This document shows, piece by piece, positions 6,845 through 15,490 of a stretch of 29,732 bases of DNA. The DNA lies in contig JAWRJC010000065.1 of the NCBI GenBank assembly GCA_040307715.1, positions 1 through 29,732 of the forward strand. The letters run 5' to 3'. The first letter of the stretch is position 1, and each line of letters opens with the position of its first letter. Position numbers and translations under genes: made by a program. Source of the DNA: RUG13615 sp040307715. GTDB lineage: Bacteria; Bacillota; Clostridia; Peptostreptococcales; Anaerovoracaceae. Below the pieces are notes generated by a model. It saw nothing but the letters and a program-made list of their open reading frames with translations, was not told the DNA's origin and made no database searches.

Positions 6845-8152
6845 TCAGACTCCGATCGTATCAATGATGAGCCGTCCGGCTGCAGGCGCTTCTTCGCCGA
6901 TCTGATACGCTGCCCTGAGATCGCCTGCCGCTTCTCTGATCTTCTCCGCGTCTGCTCCGAAAAGCCTTGCGAGACGGTCTCCCTTATTGACCTTGCCGCC
7001 GGTCTTGATGTACAGATAGGCACCGGCGCTCTCATCGATCTCATCCTCTTTGCGCGCACGGCCTGCACCGGATTTCTGGACCGCAGCGCCGACCAGCGAA
7101 GCGTCGAGGGCGGTCACATAACCGCTCTCCTGCGCAAGGATATCCACTGCATGCGCCGGTCTTGGGAGCAGCTTGATGTCGTCGATGACCATCTCGTTGC
7201 CATTTTGCGCAGCGATCATTTCACGGAACTTATCGAGACCGCGGCCGCTTAAGAGCGCTTCTTCAGCCATCACACGCGCGCTGTCGAAATCATCCGCTTT
7301 GCCGCCGAGCAATACCATCAGCGATGCCAGATGCAACGAAAGCGCAGTGATATCTTCCGGGCCTCTGCCTTTGAGTGTCTCGATGGCTTCAACGACCTCG
7401 CAGCTGTTGCCCGCAGCCTGCCCGAGCGGCTGCTCCATGCCGGTAATGACCGCGATCGTCCGTTTGCCGGCGGCGTTGCCGATCCGCACCATACGTTCCG
7501 CCAGATCCCTGGCTGCTTCTTCTGTTTGCATAAATGCGCCGCTGCCGCACTTGACATCAAGCAGGATCGCATCCGCTCCGGACGCGAGCTTTTTGCTCAT
7601 GATGCTGGACGCGATCAGGCTCGGCTCATCGACCGTTCCGGTGACGTCCCGAAGCGCGTAAAGCAGTTTGTCCGCTTTGGCAAGATCAGCGCTTTGACCG
7701 ACCACAGCGATCCCCTTCTCACGCACGTTCTCAATGAAGTCTTCCGGCTTCACGGCTACTTCAAACCCCGGGATCGCACAAAGCTTGTCGATCGTTCCGC
7801 CTGTCATCCCAAGCCCCCGCCCGCTCATCTTGGCGATCGGGACACCGCAGGCAGCCGCGAGCGGCGCCACGATCATCGTCGTTTTGTCGCCGATCCCGCC
7901 GGTGCTGTGCTTGTCCACTTTGATCCCGGGGATCCCGGACAGATCCATCGTTACCCCGGAGTCCTGCATCGCCTTCGTCAGGACGTTGGTTTCCTCTTCG
8001 TTCATGTGCTGGTAATAGATCGCCATCAGAAGCGCGGAAGCCTGGTAGTCCGGCACTTCCCCGTTCGTATAGGCCTGCACGAACCATTCGATCTCTTCTT
8101 TTGTCAGCGCATTGCCGTTGCGTTTTTTGATGATGATATCAACCATATTCAT
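6845..8152 (-). CDS. deoA/pdp: Pyrimidine-nucleoside phosphorylase
   Basis: Splits thymidine, deoxyuridine and/or uridine with phosphate into base and (deoxy)ribose-1-phosphate for salvage in the cytosol. The protein is 435 residues, against 433 for the Bacillus subtilis enzyme as I recall it. The family signatures are visible: KVDKHSTGGIGD for phosphate binding (about 80-91), SGRGLGMTGGT, an SSIMSKK segment and DVKCGSGAF. The C-terminal domain holds the GAGRARKEDEID segment. The ATG at 8152 is preferred over a GTG at 8161 because GGAG then sits 8 nt upstream and the N-terminus MNMVDIIIKK matches known homologues. It is the last gene of the minus-strand uppP-ftsK-rimO-pgsA-cinA run, 56 nt after cinA, with no visible terminator of its own. 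Confidence 0.94.
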   Translation of the reverse strand: MNMVDIIIKKRNGNALTKEEIEWFVQAYTNGEVPDYQASALLMAIYYQHMNEEETNVLTKAMQDSGVTMDLSGIPGIKVDKHSTGGIGDKTTMIVAPLAAACGVPIAKMSGRGLGMTGGTIDKLCAIPGFEVAVKPEDFIENVREKGIAVVGQSADLAKADKLLYALRDVTGTVDEPSLIASSIMSKKLASGADAILLDVKCGSGAFMQTEEAARDLAERMVRIGNAAGKRTIAVITGMEQPLGQAAGNSCEVVEAIETLKGRGPEDITALSLHLASLMVLLGGKADDFDSARVMAEEALLSGRGLDKFREMIAAQNGNEMVIDDIKLLPRPAHAVDILAQESGYVTALDASLVGAAVQKSGAGRARKEDEIDESAGAYLYIKTGGKVNKGDRLARLFGADAEKIREAAGDLRAAYQIGEEAPAAGRLIIDTIGV

Positions 8153-8208
8153 AGCGATCACTCCAGCTTGTTCGTTTACTGATAGGAATCGGTTATTGCT
8201 GCTCTTCG

Positions 8209-9480
8209 TCAGCTCCTAGCATCATAATACCCGTCCTGAGACACCTTTTCAAGAAGCTCGTACACATGCCAGAACATCTCCAGCATGGATTTGTTGCGGT
8301 TCCAGGCGCGGCTGACGTTGCGCGGTTCTACGCGGTACACCTCCGTCTGCCCGCGGAAACAGAGTCCAATATAGGCAAGCCCGACCGGTTTCTCGTCGCT
8401 GCCGCCCTCCGGGCCGGCGATACCCGTCACGCTGACACAGATATCGCTGCCGCAGACGCGGTACAGCCCGTCCGCCATTTCGCGGGCTGTCTCTTCGCTG
8501 ACCGCACCGTGTGCAGCCAGCGTTTCTTCCCGGACGCCGAGCTCCGCCATCTTCGCCTCGTTGCTGTAGGTGACAAGACCCCGGTCGAAGACCGACGAAA
8601 TGCCCGGGATCGCGATCAATGCCGACGCGAACATCCCGCCTGTACAGGACTCCGCCGACGAGATCGTAAGGCCCTGCTCGAGCAGTTTCGCCCCGACCGT
8701 TTCCGGCAGGGTGCCGCCGTCTGTACTGTAGATAAACGCCCCGACGATCTGTCTCACGTTCTTAATCGCCGCTTCCACCCGGCTGCGGGCAACGGCAGGA
8801 TCCCGGTCTTTGCTGGCGATGCGCAGATAACTCTCGCCTTCTTTCGCGTAGGTAGCGAACGTCGGATCCGTCTGCCCGTCGATCAGCGGCAGCAGGGCTG
8901 TCTCAAGCTGCGATTCACCGATCCCATAGGTCATGATGTCTCGGAAATATACAGTGCCGCCCTCTCCGATCTCTTCCAGAAAAGGCCTGACGCGGCGCTC
9001 ATACATCGCCTTCATCTCCCTGGGAGGACCGGGGATGCAGAGGATATACTGACCGCCGTCCTCCAGTGCGAAACCTGGGGCTGTGCCCTGCTCGTTGTCG
9101 AAGACCACGGCACGGGTCGGCATATACGACTGTTTGAGATTGTTGTCAGTCATGTGCCGGTGACGTTTGCAGAAGGCTTCTTTCAGCGCGGCCATGGACG
9201 GCTCGTGGAGCACCAGCGTGTCATGGAACGCTTCGCATGCGATCTCCTTGGTCAGATCGTCCTGTGTCGGCCCCAGCCCGCCCGTTGTCAGGATCAGGTC
9301 GCAGTCCCTGCGCGACAGATCGATCACTTCACGCAGCCGCGCCGGATTGTCGCCGACCGTATGATGATACAGAACGTCAAATCCCAGCAGATTGAGCTGC
9401 TGGGAAAGATAAACAACATTGGTGTTGACCGTCTGCCCCATGAGCAGTTCGGTCCCGACACTGATAAGTGCTGCCCGCAT
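8209..9480 (-). CDS. cinA: CinA-family protein (nicotinamide-nucleotide amidase)
   Basis: A 423-residue, full-length two-domain CinA. The N-terminal molybdopterin-binding-like (COG1058) domain begins with the SVGTELLMGQ motif and carries GGLGPTQDD near residue 70; it is linked to ADP-ribose pyrophosphatase activity in studied homologues. The C-terminal domain with SSAESCTGG near residue 272 is the NMN deamidase type, recycling pyridine nucleotides. The start ATG shares one base with the pgsA stop codon (TGATG), so the two genes are translationally coupled. In many Firmicutes cinA is followed by recA; here deoA follows. Confidence 0.93.
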   Translation of the reverse strand: MRAALISVGTELLMGQTVNTNVVYLSQQLNLLGFDVLYHHTVGDNPARLREVIDLSRRDCDLILTTGGLGPTQDDLTKEIACEAFHDTLVLHEPSMAALKEAFCKRHRHMTDNNLKQSYMPTRAVVFDNEQGTAPGFALEDGGQYILCIPGPPREMKAMYERRVRPFLEEIGEGGTVYFRDIMTYGIGESQLETALLPLIDGQTDPTFATYAKEGESYLRIASKDRDPAVARSRVEAAIKNVRQIVGAFIYSTDGGTLPETVGAKLLEQGLTISSAESCTGGMFASALIAIPGISSVFDRGLVTYSNEAKMAELGVREETLAAHGAVSEETAREMADGLYRVCGSDICVSVTGIAGPEGGSDEKPVGLAYIGLCFRGQTEVYRVEPRNVSRAWNRNKSMLEMFWHVYELLEKVSQDGYYDARS

Positions 9481-10016
9481 CAGATGCCTCCTTTCAGAAA
9501 GACACTGCGGTTCTCATATACATATTCCACCCCGCTGACGATCGTCATGACCAGAGATGCCCAGAGGAAGATCTGATCACCCGGAATACCGATGTAGGAG
9601 AACGGCCAGTTGTTGAGCAGCAGAAGCGGTACCGCGATCATCTGCAGGACCGTCTTCAGTTTGCCGGTCTTCCCCGCCGCGATGACCGTGCCGTCCGCCG
9701 CCGCGACAGTGCGCAGGCCGGAGACGATGAATTCGCGGAACAGAATGATAACGAGCATCCAGCCGGGCACGATCCCGACCTGGACCAGACAGATAAAGGC
9801 GGAATACACAAGGATCTTATCCGCCAGCGGATCCATGATCTTGCCGAAATTAGTGACGAGACCGCGCTTTCTCGCGATCTGGCCGTCCAGCATGTCCGTC
9901 AGGCTTGCCAGGACGAACACGATCGTCGCGATGACATTGTGCCCCAGCAGATACAAAACGATGAATACCGGTACGGCGAGGATCCTCGCCATGGTGAGTT
10001 TGTTTGGCAGATTCAT
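9480..10016 (-). CDS. pgsA: CDP-diacylglycerol-glycerol-3-phosphate 3-phosphatidyltransferase
   Basis: Makes phosphatidylglycerol phosphate from CDP-diacylglycerol and glycerol-3-phosphate at the cytoplasmic membrane. The 178-residue protein has the complete CDP-alcohol phosphotransferase signature: D41, D44-G45, A48-R49, then eight residues to G58, D62 and D66. Several hydrophobic membrane segments surround it (about 10-35, 68-95, 120-140 and 150-165). It lies 19 nt downstream of rimO and overlaps cinA by one base, inside the long minus-strand operon. The order rimO-pgsA-cinA is common in Firmicutes. Confidence 0.95.
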   Translation of the reverse strand: MNLPNKLTMARILAVPVFIVLYLLGHNVIATIVFVLASLTDMLDGQIARKRGLVTNFGKIMDPLADKILVYSAFICLVQVGIVPGWMLVIILFREFIVSGLRTVAAADGTVIAAGKTGKLKTVLQMIAVPLLLLNNWPFSYIGIPGDQIFLWASLVMTIVSGVEYVYENRSVFLKGGI

Positions 10017-10035
10017 AAGTCAGTTATCCTTTCCG

Positions 10036-11391
10036 TCACTGTTCAGTGGCTTCCCCTACCAGATCATAATCGAACGCATCGGTGATGCGCACTTTGACAA
10101 ATTCGCCGGGGTGCAGGACCCGTTTGCTCGAGAACAGCACATTGTTGTCGATCCCCGGAGCATCGTACCCGGTCCGGCCGATGTAGCATCCTTCTTCTTC
10201 GTCCTCTCCTTCCACGAGCACATCCAGGATACGGCCGACCTTTTCCTCGTTGCGCGACAGCGAGATCTCCACCTGTCTGCGCATGACGGCGTCTAGCCGT
10301 TCCGCTTTTACCGCTTCATCGATCTGCCCGGGCATCTGCGCGGCAGGTGTGCCGTCTTCGGGCGAATACATGAACGCGCCAAGACGCTCAAACCGCTGTT
10401 CTTCAACGAAATCAAGCAGTTCCTCGAAGTCTTCTTCCGTTTCTCCCGGGAAGCCGACGATCAGTGTCGTACGGATGTGCACGCCCGGGATGCCTGCGCG
10501 GATCTTCGCGAGCCGTTCCCGGATCATAGCGCCGTCCGAACGGCGCCGCATCGCTTTCAGGATCCCGTCGGAAATGTGCTGGATCGGGATATCCAGGTAT
10601 TTGCAGATCTTTTTTTCCTGCGCGATCGTCTCGATAAGTTCATCGGTGATGCGGTCCTCATAGCAGTACATGATGCGGATCCAGCGGATCTTGTCGATGC
10701 GGCAGAGATCGCGCAGCAGCTCCGCCAGTGCCAGTCTGCCGTAAAGATCGATGCCGTACGTCGTCGTATCCTGCGCAATGAGGATGATCTCCCTGACCCC
10801 CTCTTCCGCCAGATGACGCACTTCTGCGATGATCTTTTCCTTGGGGCGGCTGCGGTACGGTCCGCGGATCCCCGGGATGGCGCAGAACGTACACGCGTTA
10901 TTGCAGCCTTCCGAGATCTTGACGGTCGCCGCGTAATGTACGCCGGCAAGCTTGCGGCAGGGAGATTCCAGTTCCTTGGTGTACGGGCGGATATGCATCT
11001 GGCGGCTGCCTTCATACGCCTCCAGCAATGCCGGCAGGCGGTCGTATTCATTGACTCCGATAAAGAGATCCACCTCGGGGATCTCCTTATAGAGTTCCTC
11101 GCCGTAGCGCTGTGACAGACACCCGGAAACGATCAGCAGTTTGCCGTACTGCGACATCGTAAAAATCGCCTCGATCGACTCCGTTTTGGCGTCGTTGATG
11201 AATCCGCACGTATTGACCATGACTGCGTCGATGGCCGCCATCTCCGGCGAATCCAGATCAAAATCCACTTTGTCCGAGATATCGTCGTTGGCGAGCGTCA
11301 CGGTGTGGCCGGCTGCTTCGAGAATCCCTGCAGCCACCTGACTGTCATTGAAGTTTTTCGGGCACCCGAGGGTGTAGATGAGAATATTCAT
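10036..11391 (-). CDS. rimO: Ribosomal protein S12 methylthiotransferase
   Basis: A radical-SAM enzyme that adds a methylthio group to the conserved Asp of ribosomal protein S12. The 451-residue protein has three parts. An N-terminal UPF0004 domain carries cluster cysteines C10, C62 and C91. The radical-SAM core has the CxxxCxxC motif at C163, C167 and C170. A C-terminal TRAM domain (about 380-451) binds the substrate. The opening LIYTLGCPKN and the segment CAIPGIRGPYRSR are typical of RimO rather than the tRNA enzyme MiaB. It sits 31 nt after ftsK and 19 nt before pgsA, as part of the operon. The clusters make it oxygen-sensitive, consistent with an anaerobe. Confidence 0.95.
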   Translation of the reverse strand: MNILIYTLGCPKNFNDSQVAAGILEAAGHTVTLANDDISDKVDFDLDSPEMAAIDAVMVNTCGFINDAKTESIEAIFTMSQYGKLLIVSGCLSQRYGEELYKEIPEVDLFIGVNEYDRLPALLEAYEGSRQMHIRPYTKELESPCRKLAGVHYAATVKISEGCNNACTFCAIPGIRGPYRSRPKEKIIAEVRHLAEEGVREIILIAQDTTTYGIDLYGRLALAELLRDLCRIDKIRWIRIMYCYEDRITDELIETIAQEKKICKYLDIPIQHISDGILKAMRRRSDGAMIRERLAKIRAGIPGVHIRTTLIVGFPGETEEDFEELLDFVEEQRFERLGAFMYSPEDGTPAAQMPGQIDEAVKAERLDAVMRRQVEISLSRNEEKVGRILDVLVEGEDEEEGCYIGRTGYDAPGIDNNVLFSSKRVLHPGEFVKVRITDAFDYDLVGEATEQ

Positions 11392-11422
11392 TCTGCTGTA
11401 TCCTGCTTCTTCCTGTCTCCGG

Positions 11423-14392
11423 TCACATGTTCTCTTTCATCTGCCGGAATTCTTCTTCCGAGAGCAGCACCTGCCGCGGCCGGGACCCGTCCGCGGGGCC
11501 GATGATCCCCCGGTCTTCCAGTGCGTCGATGATCCGTGCCGCACGGTTGTACCCGATGCGGAAACGCCTCTGCAGCATGGAAACCGATGCCTGTCCGCTG
11601 TCGACGACGGTTTCGATCGCATCCATCATGAGTTCGTCTTCTTCGTCGTCAAATCCGGCCGCCGTTCCCTTTTCAAGGTGGCTGGTAAGCGATTCGTCGT
11701 AATGTGCCTCCCCGCCCTTGCGCTTGACGTAAGCGATGACCTTTTCGACTTCTTCGTCGGAGACGAACGGGCCCTGGATACGCTTCGGTTTGTTCAGATC
11801 CTGCGGTTTGAACAGCATGTCGCCGTTGCCGACCAGTTTTTCCGCGCCGATCATATCGATGATCGTCCGGCTGTCCACCTGCGAAGAGACCATGAACGCG
11901 ATCCGGCTCGGGATGTTGGCCTTGATGAGGCCGGTGATAACGTCGACCGAAGGCCGCTGGGTCGCCAGGATCAGATGCATCCCGGCTGCACGCGCAAGCT
12001 GCGCCAGCCGGCAGACAGCATCTTCTACCTGCGACTTGGCGACCATCATAAGGTCGGCCATTTCATCGATGATAATAACGATTTGCGGCAGGATCTCTTC
12101 TTTCTTGCCGCTCTGATCCATCTTGGCATTGTAACCGCCAATATCACGGACACCGGCGCTTGCGAATTTCTTGTAGCGGGACGTCATCTCCGCGACCGCC
12201 CACTGGAGTGCCGCCGATGCCTTTGTAGGATCGGTGACGACCGGGATCAGAAGATGCGGGATGCCGTTGTAATTGCCCAGTTCGACCATCTTCGGGTCGA
12301 CCATGATGAGCTTGACTTCCTCCGGTGTTGCTTTATACAGCAAACTGATGATGATCGAGTTGATGCATACCGATTTACCGGAGCCGGTCGCCCCGGCGAT
12401 GAGCATATGCGGCATCTTGGCGATATCCGCCACGACCGCTTTGCCGCCTATATCGCGGCCGACCGTGAAGGCCAGTTTTGACTTGTGTGTCTGGAATTCC
12501 TCGGATTCGAGGATCTCGCGGATGCCGACCATCTCGCGTTGTTCATTCTCGATCTCGATGCCGACCGCGGCTTTGCCCGGGATCGGTGCCTCGATACGGA
12601 TGCTCCGCGCGCGCATGCTGAGCGCCAAATCATCGGACAGATTGGTGATGCTGCTGACCTTGACACCCCTGGCGGGTTCGACTTCATACCGGGTCACAGA
12701 CGGCCCTGCGATGACGTTGACGACCTTGGCATTGACGCCGAAACTCTCGAGCGTCGTCTCGAGAAGTTCTGCACGTTCCTCCAGCATATGGCGGTCGACG
12801 ACCTGTTTGCTCTTCTTCGGCACCGGGTTGAGCAGATTTGTCTTCGGAAGCGCATAGGTGTAGTCCTGTCTGGTCGTGCCGACCACACTTTCCTTGCTCT
12901 CTGTCACCGATGCAGCTGTCGCGACGCTGTCTCCGCCGACCTCGAATTCCGCCGGGCGGTGGACCGCCGCCGGCTGTTCAGCATTCGGCTCCGCCGATGT
13001 TGTCCGGACAGCGGCGGCAGCTGCGGCTGCCGTCCCGGCAGGTGTTTCCGTACGGGGCTGTTCCGGGGCAGGTTTCTGCTCCTGCGGATGGTACGTTTCC
13101 GCCAGTTTGCTGTCGTCCAGGAACCCGATATGCCGGGGATCCTGCGACTGCAGCACCGCGTCTCTGGCGGCCGCTTCCTCCGGACTCATCGGGGCGATGT
13201 TCTCGATCGGCTCGTAGGCATCGGTCTGCGACGCCGTCCCGCCCGGGACTGCAGTCCCCTCCTGCAGGGCGTCAGGCGCAAACGCCTGCCACTGCATAGC
13301 CTTGTTGTCTTCCGCACCGTCTTCCATGGCGAGTGCGTCGCGGAAGGAAACGATATTCGGCTTTTCACGTTCGTAGCCTTTGCCGATATGATCCGGCTCG
13401 CTGCCGTCGAGTCCGTATCCGGCCGGGGTCTCCTTCTTTCCGAAATGATCGCCGTCCTGCACCATCTGCATGATGTTTTTCTGATTGTCAGGCAGCTTCT
13501 TCAGATCCTTTGCGTAGTTTGATTTCGGCGCGCGGCGGACAGGTTCTTCCACCGGTGCTGCCATCTGTTCCGCGATATCGGAGAGTGGTTTGTAATCAAC
13601 GCTTGTCTGCCGCCCGGCTTTGGCGACAGCTTCTTTCTTTGCGGCTTTTTCCGCCTCGAGAGCCGCTTCTTTCTGCGCAGCGATACGCGCTTCTTCGCGC
13701 TTGAGTTCTTTGCGCTCCAGACGCATCGCTTTGCGTTCCCGCGCTTTCTCAAAGAACGCACTGATCGGAGTGTTGATCAGGAGCATCAGCACGATCAGAA
13801 CGATCAGCACTGCGACGATGATCAGACCGGCCTTCCCGAGCAGATCATACAGACCGCCCCCCGCGTACATACCGAAGACGCCGCCGTTTTCAAGCAGCTT
13901 TCCATGCTCGTAGATATCCTTGAACCCAAGGATGCCGTACTTGACCGTTCCGACGAATCTGACCGCATTGAGCAGATCGACCGCCAGAAACAGGATGACC
14001 AGCAGCACCGCTGTCTTTCCGCGGAACGGGATCGCGCCGCCGATCATCGCGAGGATGACGTAGATGATCAGAAAGTACGGCAGGAAATATGCGCCAAAAC
14101 CAAAGCAGCCCTTGAGGAAGCCGCCGATGAAGCCGCCGACCGCACCCGCAAGGTGCGTCTGCAGCGCGATGATCAGGAAGATGCCCACCGCGAGCAGCAC
14201 GATCGAGGCGATGTCATTGCGGACCATCCTGGTCTTCGGGTCTGTTTCCCGTGCGGCCTGTTTTTTTGTACTTTTGCTCGCAGAAGAAGACGAACGGCCG
14301 GATGACTTGCTTTTCGCCGCTGTCGTTTTCTGGTTCGTTGTTTTATTCTTGCTCCCGGGCGGTCTGCCCGGTCCGCGTTTTTTCTCTGCCAT
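11423..14392 (-). CDS. ftsK: FtsK/SpoIIIE DNA translocase
   Basis: A membrane-anchored DNA pump that moves chromosome ends through the division or sporulation septum. The protein is 989 residues. Residues 1-57 are a very basic cytoplasmic tail with an AT-hook-like core GRPPGSKNK (9-17). Four membrane segments lie at about 60-82, 95-118, 126-145 and 185-207. A charged coiled coil (about 213-260) and a long Ala/Pro/Glu-rich linker to about 510 follow. The motor domain has Walker A GATGSGKS at 667-674 and Walker B IIIIDEMAD. The C-terminal gamma winged helix (about 925-989) contains RRFRIGYNRAARI, which reads DNA polarity signals. The start ATG is 21 nt from the uppP stop, on the same strand. 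Whether it serves division, sporulation or both cannot be told here. Confidence 0.95.
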   Translation of the reverse strand: MAEKKRGPGRPPGSKNKTTNQKTTAAKSKSSGRSSSSASKSTKKQAARETDPKTRMVRNDIASIVLLAVGIFLIIALQTHLAGAVGGFIGGFLKGCFGFGAYFLPYFLIIYVILAMIGGAIPFRGKTAVLLVILFLAVDLLNAVRFVGTVKYGILGFKDIYEHGKLLENGGVFGMYAGGGLYDLLGKAGLIIVAVLIVLIVLMLLINTPISAFFEKARERKAMRLERKELKREEARIAAQKEAALEAEKAAKKEAVAKAGRQTSVDYKPLSDIAEQMAAPVEEPVRRAPKSNYAKDLKKLPDNQKNIMQMVQDGDHFGKKETPAGYGLDGSEPDHIGKGYEREKPNIVSFRDALAMEDGAEDNKAMQWQAFAPDALQEGTAVPGGTASQTDAYEPIENIAPMSPEEAAARDAVLQSQDPRHIGFLDDSKLAETYHPQEQKPAPEQPRTETPAGTAAAAAAAVRTTSAEPNAEQPAAVHRPAEFEVGGDSVATAASVTESKESVVGTTRQDYTYALPKTNLLNPVPKKSKQVVDRHMLEERAELLETTLESFGVNAKVVNVIAGPSVTRYEVEPARGVKVSSITNLSDDLALSMRARSIRIEAPIPGKAAVGIEIENEQREMVGIREILESEEFQTHKSKLAFTVGRDIGGKAVVADIAKMPHMLIAGATGSGKSVCINSIIISLLYKATPEEVKLIMVDPKMVELGNYNGIPHLLIPVVTDPTKASAALQWAVAEMTSRYKKFASAGVRDIGGYNAKMDQSGKKEEILPQIVIIIDEMADLMMVAKSQVEDAVCRLAQLARAAGMHLILATQRPSVDVITGLIKANIPSRIAFMVSSQVDSRTIIDMIGAEKLVGNGDMLFKPQDLNKPKRIQGPFVSDEEVEKVIAYVKRKGGEAHYDESLTSHLEKGTAAGFDDEEDELMMDAIETVVDSGQASVSMLQRRFRIGYNRAARIIDALEDRGIIGPADGSRPRQVLLSEEEFRQMKENM

Positions 14393-14413
14393 GATCCATC
14401 CTTTTCTGATTGA

Positions 14414-15259
14414 TTAAGCAATGAACAGTCCGTAAATCAGGACGAAGGCGCCAAGCACCCATGTATAACCACTGAAGATCGTCAGTTTGTTCGCAACGAC
14501 CACACGGATCATCGCCTTGATCGCCGCATAGCCGGAGACTGCCGCCACGATCATACCGACGATGACAGGCCCCATAGCGATGCCCTGTGTTCCCATTTCG
14601 ATCGCATCCGGCAGTTCCATCAGGAAAGAGCCGAGGATCGAAGGGATCGAGATCAGGAAGGCGAACTTGACGGCAAACTCCCGGTTGAGCTGCGTCAGCA
14701 GCCCGCCGAAAAGCGTGGAACCCGAGCGGGAAATGCCCGGTGTGATCGCGATACCCTGCATAACGCCGATGAAGACGGCGTTGCGGTAGTTCATCTCCAT
14801 CACGTGTTTCCTGGACGCACCGACGCGCTGTGCTAGGAACAGCAAGGTGCCGGTGATAAGAAGACCGCAGCCGATGGCGATCAGACTGGCGTAGAACGAC
14901 TCGAACAGATCGTTGAACAACAGGCCGATGATTGCCGTCGGGATCGTCGCCACGATGATCATCACGCCAAGCCGGCGCGTTTCATTCTTGTTGACCTGCA
15001 GTCCTTTTCCGGTACAGATGTCCTTGATCGTTGCGCCAAGCTCTTTCACAAGTTCAACGATATCTTTCCAGTATGCGACAAAGACCGCCACGAGCGTGCC
15101 CATATGCAGCAGGACCGTGAAGATCAGGACGCTGTCCCCTTCGATCCCGAAAAAGTACTGCAGCAGAGCCAGATGCCCGGAACTCGAGATCGGCAGGAAT
15201 TCCGCCAGTCCCTGGATCAGTCCGAGAATGATCGCTTTCATGTATGTCAGTGCTTCCAA
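14414..15259 (-). CDS. uppP: Undecaprenyl-diphosphatase (UppP/BacA type)
   Basis: Removes a phosphate from undecaprenyl diphosphate so that the lipid carrier for peptidoglycan precursors is recycled; it can confer bacitracin tolerance. The 281-residue integral membrane protein shows both family signatures: QGLAEFLPISSSGHL near residues 16-30 and the GISRSGST loop near residue 175. Seven or eight hydrophobic segments are visible. The start is TTG at 15259, because GGAGG lies 7 nt upstream and the protein then starts just before the conserved KAIILGLIQG; a longer reading from 15304 has no ribosome site, and an internal ATG lies 6 codons in. It heads the minus-strand operon and is divergent from asd. 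Confidence 0.95.
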   Translation of the reverse strand: MEALTYMKAIILGLIQGLAEFLPISSSGHLALLQYFFGIEGDSVLIFTVLLHMGTLVAVFVAYWKDIVELVKELGATIKDICTGKGLQVNKNETRRLGVMIIVATIPTAIIGLLFNDLFESFYASLIAIGCGLLITGTLLFLAQRVGASRKHVMEMNYRNAVFIGVMQGIAITPGISRSGSTLFGGLLTQLNREFAVKFAFLISIPSILGSFLMELPDAIEMGTQGIAMGPVIVGMIVAAVSGYAAIKAMIRVVVANKLTIFSGYTWVLGAFVLIYGLFIA

Positions 15260-15367
15260 GTATATACCTCCGGATGATGCAGCCTTTGCGCGGTTCTCAC
15301 ACACGCACGGCCGGCATCGTCAAATATCAACAGGGCGTTTTGTGTTTTGCACAAAATAATTCATAAT

Positions 15368-15376
15368 ATTGTACCA
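15368..15376 (-). promoter_or_regulatory. Candidate extended -10 promoter of the uppP operon
   Basis: On the minus strand TGG-TACAAT (15368-15376) is an extended -10 about 110 nt upstream of the TTG start. The -35 at 17 nt is poor (TACACA). Confidence 0.4.
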
Positions 15377-15429
15377 CATCTTGTGTTGCTTGTGTACAGG
15401 AATCGCCCATAAAGTGGGAAATTTAGCCA

Positions 15430-15458
15430 TTGTTTCCCTGTCAGACGAATGATATAAT
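15430..15458 (+). promoter_or_regulatory. Sigma-A promoter of asd
   Basis: TTGTTT (15430-15435) and a perfect TATAAT (15453-15458) separated by 17 nt. The transcript would start about 25 nt before the start codon, leaving no room for a riboswitch. Confidence 0.75.
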
Positions 15459-15490
15459 AACTCTAATTTCGATTTTTACAGGAGGAACAA

